Assembly (NCBI GenBank): GCA_031373255.1
Contig: JANMMJ010000080.1
Span: 1-20,345 of the forward strand
Direction: 5' to 3'
Source of the DNA: JANMMJ01 sp031373255
Lineage (GTDB): Bacteria; Pseudomonadota; Alphaproteobacteria; Rhizobiales; Aestuariivirgaceae
DNA: 20,345 nucleotides
Made by a program: the position numbers and the translations under genes. Within the stretch, counting starts at the first letter, position 1; each line of letters begins with the position of its first letter. The notes below the pieces were generated by a model. That model was not told the origin of the DNA, ran no database searches, and saw only the letters and a list, made by a program, of their open reading frames with translations. Shown one piece after another: positions 14,750 to 20,345 of the stretch.

Positions 14750-15796
14750 ATGACGACCACAACACATCTCAATCGCCGCAACTTCCTGAAAGGAACGACT
14801 GCCACGGCCGTTGCAACGTTGGCGGCACCTGCGATTGTCCGCGCGGCGGACAGGGAACTCCGCATCCTGACCTGGGAAGGCTATGCCGCGCCCGAATGGC
14901 TCGACAAGTTCAAGAGCGATACGGGAGCAACCGTCAACATCGTCTATTCCGGTTCGGCCGACGAGATGTTCGCCAAGATGCAGGGTTCGCAAGGCGCCGA
15001 TTTCGACATTGTGTCTTTCGATACGTCGCTGTTTCCTCGCTACGTTGATGCCAAGCTCATCCAGCCGATCGACCAGGCGAAGATTCCGAACCTGAAGAAT
15101 CTGGCGCCCGAGTTCGCTGACGTCAAGGCGCTGATGCGCGGCCAGGACCGGTATGGCTTGCCCTTTGCCTGGGGTTCTTTGCCGCTGGTTTACGACACTG
15201 CCGCCTTTGCCACTCCTCCCGACTCATGGGAGGTGATGTGGGATGAGCAATATGCCCAGCAAATGCTGTGGATGGACGATGCCAACAACTCGATCACAAC
15301 GGCCGCTCTCATTGTCGGCGCGGCCAATCCCTATCAACTGACGGATGATGACTTTGCCAAGATCAAGGAGAAGCTCTTGGCGCAGAAGAAGCTGTCTCTC
15401 AGTTACTATGCCGGCTTCGACGACGGGGTGAACCTGTTTGCCCAGAATGGTATCAAACTGATGTTCTCAATGGGTGAGCCACAGGTTCCCGCCCTCGTCA
15501 AAAAAGGGATTGCAGCAGCACTCACTATTCCCAAGGAAAAGGCGGTTGGCTGGCTTGACTGCTGGGAACTCTCGGCCGGAGCCAAGGACACCGACCTCGC
15601 ATACGCCTGGATGAACGCCTGCATGGACGGCTCGGTCGGCAAGGTCCTGACCGAGAAAAATGGCTACGGAAACACGACCGATGTCGATGTCAACAAGACG
15701 GCCGGCTTCACCTACGGCGACAAGCTTTCGTGGCTTGAAACGGCGGAGAACTATGAAAAGCGCGTCGCCGTGTGGAACGAGATCAAGGCGGGCTAA
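14750..15796 (+). CDS. PotD-like extracellular solute-binding protein, Tat signal
   Basis: This 348-residue protein has a textbook twin-arginine signal, NRRNFLKGTTATAV (Arg9-Arg10), cleaved near VRAAD. The mature region ELRILTWEGYAAPEWLDKF matches the start of PotD-type binders, followed by YGLPFAWGSLPLVYD and the WMDDANNS stretch (about 174-181). Trp268-x-Asp270 (GWLD) corresponds to the conserved Trp-x-Asp of the PotD ligand pocket, but the acidic residue following the Asp-Asp pair in PotD is Asn here. The ATG at 14750 has GAGGGAG 9 nt upstream; the frame extends further but overlaps the ADH gene. The genes for its ATPase and permeases come after an interposed dehydratase gene. The ligand is probably not a simple polyamine (inference). 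Confidence 0.9.
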   Translation: MTTTTHLNRRNFLKGTTATAVATLAAPAIVRAADRELRILTWEGYAAPEWLDKFKSDTGATVNIVYSGSADEMFAKMQGSQGADFDIVSFDTSLFPRYVDAKLIQPIDQAKIPNLKNLAPEFADVKALMRGQDRYGLPFAWGSLPLVYDTAAFATPPDSWEVMWDEQYAQQMLWMDDANNSITTAALIVGAANPYQLTDDDFAKIKEKLLAQKKLSLSYYAGFDDGVNLFAQNGIKLMFSMGEPQVPALVKKGIAAALTIPKEKAVGWLDCWELSAGAKDTDLAYAWMNACMDGSVGKVLTEKNGYGNTTDVDVNKTAGFTYGDKLSWLETAENYEKRVAVWNEIKAG

Positions 15797-15822
15797 GCAG
15801 CCTGGTTGACCAAAGGAACCGT

Positions 15823-15846
15823 GGGCCGGGGTTCGTTCCCCGGCTC
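15823..15846 (+). terminator. intercistronic GC-rich hairpin after binding-protein gene
   Basis: GCCGGGG (15825-15831) pairs perfectly with CCCCGGC (15838-15844) around a 6-base loop; one G-T and one G-C pair extend the stem. A short pyrimidine-rich tail (TTCTTTC) follows. It starts 26 nt after the binding-protein stop and ends 24 nt before the dehydratase ATG. Such hairpins after a binding-protein gene often protect its mRNA or attenuate read-through, keeping the binding protein in excess over the membrane parts. The weak T-run suggests partial rather than full termination. Confidence 0.5.
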
Positions 15847-15869
15847 TTCTTTCGAGTCTCGGAGTTCTC

Positions 15870-17090
15870 ATGCCGCTGCACACTATCTCGCCTGTCCTGA
15901 AGTCCACACCACCCCGTCTGAAAATCACCGACGTGGAGTGCCACGTCCTGCTGGCTCCAGATTTCGACCTGACATTCACCTCGTCCGCCCAGGACAGCCT
16001 TGTCGTCGTCATTCATACCGATGGCGGCGTGAGCGGCGTTGGAGAGTGTGATGCAAACCCGTGGATGGCAAAAGCCTGTATCGAAGCCCCGGGCACGCAC
16101 ACCATGGGGCTGTCCATCAAGGATACGCTGATCGGCGCCAATCCTTTCGAAATCGGCGAGCTTTGGCGCAAGATCTATCTTGGCACGGCGATGAACGGCC
16201 GTCGCGGCATGGTGATTCACGCCCTGAGTGCTGTGGAAATGGCACTTTGGGATTTATGCGGCAAGGCGGTGGGTCAGCCGGTGCATGCACTTCTCGGTGG
16301 TGCGACGCGCAAGACCATTACTCCCTATGCATCGTTGCAGCCCGCCGGCGGGCACTTCGAAGAGTATCGCGATGCCCTGTGCCTTTCCGCCGAACGCGCC
16401 AAAAGTCTGGGTTTCAAGGCAATGAAAACCGAAGTGACCATGAATGGTCCCTATGCCCATGGCGGCATGCGGGAAAGCTATGACCGGCATACCGAGGTAC
16501 TCGCGGCCGTGCGCAAGACGATCGGGCCGGACATCACGCTCATGGTTGACGTGCAGTACCTGTGGGAGGACGCCGAAACCTGTTACGCGGTGATCAAGGA
16601 CTGGGCCGAGTTCAATGCCTATTTCCTGGAAACCCCGATTTGGTCGGACAACGTCCACGAGATGGCCAAGCTGGCCGAGAAAGCACCTATGCCGCTGGCC
16701 TTTGGCGAGTGGCTTGCGACGCGCTTCGAGTTCGAAGAACTCATGGATGTCGGGAAAGTCCAGGTGGCCCAACCGGACGTCGGCCGCGTTGGTGGAATTG
16801 GCGAAGCGAAGATCGTATGCGACATGGCAAAGGATCGCGGCCGTACGATCGTACCTCACTGCTGGAAGACCGGAATATCCATCTCGGGCACCGCACATCT
16901 TGCTTTCGTTACCAACCATTGCGCCTTTATCGAGTATTTGCCGCCGCAACTCTGTCACGAGCGCCTGCGCCGGGAACTGGCGCATGAAGAGCTGGTGTTG
17001 AGCCCGGACGGTACCATTCCGCTGCCCAGCAAGCCGGGTCTCGGCGTAGAGGTCGATTGGGACGTGGTAAAGCGCTATACAGTCGCCTGA
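15870..17090 (+). CDS. enolase-superfamily (mandelate racemase-like) acid-sugar dehydratase
   Basis: This 406-residue protein has the capping domain (about 15-140) and TIM barrel of the mandelate racemase/muconate lactonizing family. Mg2+ ligands are Asp227 (LMVDVQ), Glu254 (FLETP) and Glu280 (FGEW). The His-Asp dyad of the MR subgroup is visible as Asp303 (QPDVGRVGG) and His330 (VPHCWK), with Glu355 (FIEYL) at the equivalent of the electrophilic Glu. The lysine motif is unusual: AMKTE (Lys186-Thr-Glu188) instead of Lys-x-Lys. Family precedent and context point to a dehydratase converting an aldonate or related acid sugar to its 2-keto-3-deoxy product. GGAG lies 5 nt before the ATG. It is inserted between the binding protein and the ATPase of an ABC importer. 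Which acid it dehydrates is unknown. Confidence 0.88.
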   Translation: MPLHTISPVLKSTPPRLKITDVECHVLLAPDFDLTFTSSAQDSLVVVIHTDGGVSGVGECDANPWMAKACIEAPGTHTMGLSIKDTLIGANPFEIGELWRKIYLGTAMNGRRGMVIHALSAVEMALWDLCGKAVGQPVHALLGGATRKTITPYASLQPAGGHFEEYRDALCLSAERAKSLGFKAMKTEVTMNGPYAHGGMRESYDRHTEVLAAVRKTIGPDITLMVDVQYLWEDAETCYAVIKDWAEFNAYFLETPIWSDNVHEMAKLAEKAPMPLAFGEWLATRFEFEELMDVGKVQVAQPDVGRVGGIGEAKIVCDMAKDRGRTIVPHCWKTGISISGTAHLAFVTNHCAFIEYLPPQLCHERLRRELAHEELVLSPDGTIPLPSKPGLGVEVDWDVVKRYTVA

Positions 17091-17104
17091 CCGGGTGCGC
17101 TGCG

Positions 17105-18154
17105 ATGGGGCTTGAACTCAGGAATGTGGTGAAACGTTACGGGGTGCAGGAGGTGCTGCATCCACTTTCACTCAACGTGGCGAATGGCGAGTTCCTGACG
17201 CTGCTCGGCCCTTCCGGGTCCGGCAAGACCACGGTCCTGCGTCTCATTGGCGGCTTCGCCCAGGTATCCGAAGGCCATATTTTCTTCGATGGCCAGGACA
17301 TTACCGGCCTTCCAGCAAACCGCCGGCCATTCAACACCGTTTTCCAGGACTATGCGCTGTTTCCCCACATGACGGTTTTGCAGAACGCCGGGTACGGTCC
17401 GCTGGTGCAGCGCCGGAATGCCGGGGAATCACGCAGGCTCGTCGACGACACCCTGGAGATCGTCGGGCTAACCGCCTTCCGGGATCGATATCCAGCCCAG
17501 CTCTCGGGTGGCCAGAAGCAGCGTGTCGCGCTTGCACGGGCCATCATCTGTCAACCGAAAGTCATCCTTCTCGATGAGCCGCTCGCGGCCCTGGATGCCA
17601 CGCTGCGCCGGCAGATGCAGATCTTCCTCAAGCAGATCCAGCGCCGCATCGAAACAACCTTTGTTTTCGTCACTCATGACCAGGACGAAGCGATCACCAT
17701 GTCCGACCGCATTGTTGTCATGAGTGAAGGGCGCGTCGAGCAGACCGGGACGCCAAAGGACCTCTATTTCAAACCGAAAACCCGCTTCGTGGCAGGCTTC
17801 TTCGGCGACAACAACTTGATCCCCGGAACGATGGCCGATCCCACGCATGTGGATACGTCACTCGGAAAACTGCCGGTTGCCACACATGCAGGCCTGGACA
17901 AGGACGCCAAGGTTCTTGTTGCTATCCGGCCGGAATCCTTGAGGCTCGGGAAAGGCCCTGCTTCAATCGAAGCGGAAGTCACGGATACGATGTTCGGCGG
18001 CGCGCTCATAAAGCTCCTGCTTCGAACCAAAGCAGACCCGTCGATCACTCTCGACCTGCGGCTATCAGGCGAAGATCGCGCCACAGCACCTGCTGCGGGT
18101 GAAATGGTAAGCGTCACCTATGAGCCGGCGGACGCCGTCGTCGTGCTGAGCTGA
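17105..18154 (+). CDS. PotA-like ABC transporter ATP-binding protein
   Basis: This 349-residue ATPase has Walker A GPSGSGKT (35-42), Q-loop VFQDYALFPHM (Gln81), signature LSGGQKQR (133-140), Walker B VILLDEP (153-159) and the switch His191 (VTHDQDEA). A C-terminal TOBE-like beta domain (about 240-349) is typical of PotA/MalK-class importers. I chose the ATG at 17105 because the residues before it in the open frame overlap the dehydratase end and are not family-like. It begins 14 nt after the dehydratase stop and lacks a strong ribosome site, so coupling is likely. It is the only ATPase gene in the window and may power the second PotBC-type importer, and possibly the CUT1 importer, as well as its own permeases. 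Confidence 0.93.
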   Translation: MGLELRNVVKRYGVQEVLHPLSLNVANGEFLTLLGPSGSGKTTVLRLIGGFAQVSEGHIFFDGQDITGLPANRRPFNTVFQDYALFPHMTVLQNAGYGPLVQRRNAGESRRLVDDTLEIVGLTAFRDRYPAQLSGGQKQRVALARAIICQPKVILLDEPLAALDATLRRQMQIFLKQIQRRIETTFVFVTHDQDEAITMSDRIVVMSEGRVEQTGTPKDLYFKPKTRFVAGFFGDNNLIPGTMADPTHVDTSLGKLPVATHAGLDKDAKVLVAIRPESLRLGKGPASIEAEVTDTMFGGALIKLLLRTKADPSITLDLRLSGEDRATAPAAGEMVSVTYEPADAVVVLS

Positions 18155-18161
18155 GGCCCCG

Positions 18162-19004
18162 ATGTCAAGCCGCACGACGAGATGGCTGATTTTCTTCGCG
18201 GTCGCCGCCATACCTTTTGTGTTTATCGTCATACCCATCGCCAGCTTCATGCTGCTGTCGCTGTTCCGCGCCGGCAAAGGCGCGATCATCCGCAACATTT
18301 CACTCGACAACTATGTCAACTTCTTCGCCAACTGGACATATGCCGGCACTTATCTGGGAACGCTGCTTCTCTGCCTCCAGGTAATGGTGGTATCGGTGCT
18401 CGTGGGCTATCCCATCGCCTGGTTTATCTGGCAGCAAAGAGGATCGCGCCGCTATTTGCTGCTTCTCCTTGCAGTCGTACCTCTGTTCATGAGTTACATC
18501 GTCAAGCTCTATACGCTCCGGTCCATGCTGGGACTGAACGGACTGGTGAACCAGATGTTGCTTGCCGTAGGTGCAATCGACAAGCCAAGCCAGATCTTTC
18601 TCTTCAATCAACGTGCCGTGCTGATCACCATGGTGGTGATCTATTTGCCATTCGTCATACTGCCGATCTTTCTTGCGCTCGAACGCATTCCAAAGTCTCT
18701 GCTGCATGCGTCCATCGATCTGGGCGCCGGCGCATGGGACACGTTCCGCCGCATCGTGCTGCCCTTGTCCCTACCCGGAACGATTGGTGGTGCACTTTTT
18801 GCCTTTGTGCTGGCTCTGGGTGATTTCATCACGCCACAGATGGTCGGCGGTACCACCGGGTTCACGATCGGCAGAGTGATCTATTCACAGTTCGGTCTCG
18901 CTTACGACTGGCCGTTCGGTGCCGCCATGGCTGCGATACTGCTTGTGACTTCGCTGGCGGGCATCATACTGGCTGGCCTCGCTGTAAGCCGCCAACGAAT
19001 ATGA
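18162..19004 (+). CDS. PotB-like ABC transporter permease
   Basis: This 280-residue inner-membrane permease has six predicted hydrophobic segments. The EAA loop is KSLLHASIDLGAGAWDTF followed by IVLPLSLPG, and LALGDFITPQMVGG is the PotB-class signature. The start ATG is preceded by TGAGG, which overlaps the ATPase stop codon (18152-18154), so the two genes are tightly coupled. Its stop overlaps the next permease start (ATGA at 19001-19004). It pairs with the PotC-like protein at 19001-19810 and the PotD-like binder at 14750-15796. It is related to, but clearly diverged from, the PotB-like protein at 8923-9780, so the two systems are not a recent duplication. Confidence 0.92.
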   Translation: MSSRTTRWLIFFAVAAIPFVFIVIPIASFMLLSLFRAGKGAIIRNISLDNYVNFFANWTYAGTYLGTLLLCLQVMVVSVLVGYPIAWFIWQQRGSRRYLLLLLAVVPLFMSYIVKLYTLRSMLGLNGLVNQMLLAVGAIDKPSQIFLFNQRAVLITMVVIYLPFVILPIFLALERIPKSLLHASIDLGAGAWDTFRRIVLPLSLPGTIGGALFAFVLALGDFITPQMVGGTTGFTIGRVIYSQFGLAYDWPFGAAMAAILLVTSLAGIILAGLAVSRQRI

Positions 19005-19810
19005 CGATGAAAAGCGCTGGGGGGACATTGGCAATCTGGACGACGGGGCTGCTCACGTTCCTGGTCTTTGCCGTGCTCTATATACCCGTGCTTATCAGCA
19101 TGCTGTTCTCACTGGTCGAAATCAGGCAAGGCAAAATCCTGTGGGAGACCTTGAGTTTCAACCCCTATGTGACACTCTGGTCGAACGCCAGCGTTGTCGA
19201 CGCATTGTCGAACACCGCGGTGGTCGCAATTGTATCTGTCATTATAGCCTCGTTGCTGGCCGTCATCCTTGCCCTTTATACGCAATGGGAGGGCGCCATG
19301 GGCCGGCGCATGCTGGAGATCACGATCTATCTCCCTTTCCTCCTGCCGCCCATCGTTACCGGATTGGCCTTGCTCGTCGCATCCGCCGAAATCGGATTGA
19401 AGCGTGGACTTGCAACAGTCATCGCGGGGCATACGATCTTCGTGCTTGCAGTCGCCTATCGGCTGGTGCTGACACGATTACAGGCTCTTCCACCTTCACT
19501 CGTCGAAGCCTCATTCGATCTCGGAGCAAGCCGCTGGCAAACATTGCGCCATGTCTTGATGCCGCACCTGGCGTCCGCCATCATGACCGGTGCCGTACTG
19601 GCGCTCACGCTTTCCTTCGATGAAACGCTCATCAGCACCTTCGTCGCCGGCGACCAGATGACATTGCCGTTGCGGCTCTGGGCAATGATGCGTGTCGGCT
19701 TCACGCCGGAAATCAACGCACTTGTCACCGTCGTACTGCTGATTTCAATTTTTCTGGCAATTGTCGTGGCATGGCGCATGAAGCCCAAGGGCGAGGTTGA
19801 GGAGGACTGA
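19001..19810 (+). CDS. PotC-like ABC transporter permease
   Basis: This 269-residue permease has about six membrane segments. The EAA loop PSLVEASFDLGASRWQTL is followed by VLMPHLASA, and LTLSFDETLISTFVAG matches the conserved C-terminal third of PotC-like proteins. The ATG overlaps the TGA of the upstream permease by four bases; a second ATG two codons later is an alternative. Its stop is followed within two bases by the GTG of another SDR gene. It completes an ATPase-permease-permease set with the genes immediately upstream. Confidence 0.92.
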   Translation: MTMKSAGGTLAIWTTGLLTFLVFAVLYIPVLISMLFSLVEIRQGKILWETLSFNPYVTLWSNASVVDALSNTAVVAIVSVIIASLLAVILALYTQWEGAMGRRMLEITIYLPFLLPPIVTGLALLVASAEIGLKRGLATVIAGHTIFVLAVAYRLVLTRLQALPPSLVEASFDLGASRWQTLRHVLMPHLASAIMTGAVLALTLSFDETLISTFVAGDQMTLPLRLWAMMRVGFTPEINALVTVVLLISIFLAIVVAWRMKPKGEVEED

Positions 19811-19811
19811 G

Positions 19812-20345
19812 GTGAGCGACGGTAAGAAACTTGAGGGCCGTGTTGCTGTGATAACCGGCGCGGCGCAAGGCATAGGCCTTGGCATCGCCGAGCGTCTCGC
19901 GGCAGAAGGCGCCATCACGATACTTGCGGACATCAAGTTCGAAGCAGCCGCGGCCGCCGCCGCCGCACTCGTCAAACAGGGCTATGCCGCGAAGGTACTT
20001 CCCGTTGATATCGCCAGCGATGCCTCCGTGGCGGATCTTGCGCAGCGCGTCGACCTTGACCATGGACGCTGCGAAATTCTCGTGAACAATGCTGCTGTTG
20101 GCGGCGATACCCATATCGAAACGATGGAGATGGAGGAGTATCAGCGCATCATCCGGATCAACCAGGATGGCGCGGTTCGCATGACCATGGCCTTCGTGCC
20201 GTTGATCAAGAAGGCGAAAGAGGGACGCAGGATCGTCAACATCGCCTCAATTCAGGGGTTGCGCGGCTGGCCAAACCAGATTGCCTATGCCACGGCGAAG
20301 GGCGCCATTGTGAATTTCACACGCGCCCTTGCCTGCGATCTTGCG
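19812..20345 (+). CDS. SDR family oxidoreductase, partial (truncated by window end)
   Basis: A GTG start at 19812 lies just after a strong GAGGAGGA site and two bases after the permease stop. 178 codons are present and the frame is still open at 20345, so about 80 residues are missing beyond the window. Landmarks are GAAQGIG at 16-22, NNAA at 92-95, and catalytic Ser146 (IASIQG), Tyr159 and Lys163 (YATAK). An alanine-rich helix (about 45-52) is encoded by GC-rich codons. It shares the IASIQG active-site strand with the SDR at 4788-5564. It is the last visible gene of the rightward operon, positioned to oxidise an intermediate such as a 2-keto-3-deoxy acid (inference). Confidence 0.88.
   Translation, partial: MSDGKKLEGRVAVITGAAQGIGLGIAERLAAEGAITILADIKFEAAAAAAAALVKQGYAAKVLPVDIASDASVADLAQRVDLDHGRCEILVNNAAVGGDTHIETMEMEEYQRIIRINQDGAVRMTMAFVPLIKKAKEGRRIVNIASIQGLRGWPNQIAYATAKGAIVNFTRALACDLA

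Noticed and set aside
13537..14865. A 442-codon open frame antisense to the zinc alcohol dehydrogenase
   Set aside because: The sense strand carries all zinc and NAD motifs. The antisense product is Arg/His/Ala rich with no family features.
8141..19810. Annotation of the two PotBCD-type systems as spermidine/putrescine importers
   Set aside because: Only family similarity supports it. Key amine-binding positions differ, and the genetic context is sugar-acid catabolism.
1..20345. CRISPR arrays, tRNA/rRNA genes, riboswitches, intact insertion sequences, phage genes
   Set aside because: I looked for regularly spaced repeats, cloverleaf-like sequences, transposase motifs and structured leaders, and saw none that could be supported.

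Overview
The window reads as chromosome or large-replicon DNA of an alphaproteobacterium, most likely a Rhizobiales member. I infer this from the moderately GC-rich codon use, the density of sugar-type and polyamine-type ABC importers beside short-chain dehydrogenases, the Tat-type signal peptides on the binding proteins, and a RIME-like palindromic repeat. Genus cannot be settled from the sequence alone.

Layout. (1) Positions 1-615 carry no intact gene. They hold a two-palindrome repeat (45-178), a decayed DUF559-type endonuclease-like gene (about 192-456, one stop and one frameshift) and a REP-like hairpin pair (467-500). (2) Positions 616-5564, minus strand, form one operon read as SDR dehydrogenase, CUT1-type sugar-binding protein, two MalF/MalG-like permeases and an aldose 1-epimerase. 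A divergent SMP-30/gluconolactonase gene (5727-6578, plus) shares its upstream region. (3) Positions 6593-12696, minus strand, are read as GntR/FCD regulator, SMP-30 lactonase, PotD-like binding protein, PotB-like and PotC-like permeases and two related SDRs. The genes from the binding protein down are almost gapless, with ATGA overlaps. (4) Positions 12804-20345, plus strand and divergent from the regulator, are read as SDR, zinc alcohol dehydrogenase, second PotD-like binding protein, enolase-superfamily acid-sugar dehydratase, PotA-like ATPase, PotB-like and PotC-like permeases, and a fifth SDR cut off by the window edge.

How it fits together (inference). The enzyme set matches the upper part of a non-phosphorylative route for a sugar, polyol or sugar conjugate: mutarotation (epimerase), oxidation to a lactone (SDR or zinc ADH), lactone opening (two SMP-30 proteins), dehydration of the aldonate to a 2-keto-3-deoxy acid (enolase-superfamily enzyme), and further oxidation (other SDRs). 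No kinase, aldolase or fumarylacetoacetate-hydrolase-type enzyme is visible, so the final cleavage step must lie elsewhere. Three importers are encoded but only one ATPase, so ATPase sharing is likely. The GntR regulator sits at the divergent hub, with a perfect TGTATACA palindrome upstream of it, and is the obvious candidate controller of both flanking operons. The substrate cannot be named from sequence. The two PotD-like proteins lack several residues used for amine binding in E. coli PotD, so I would not call them polyamine transporters.
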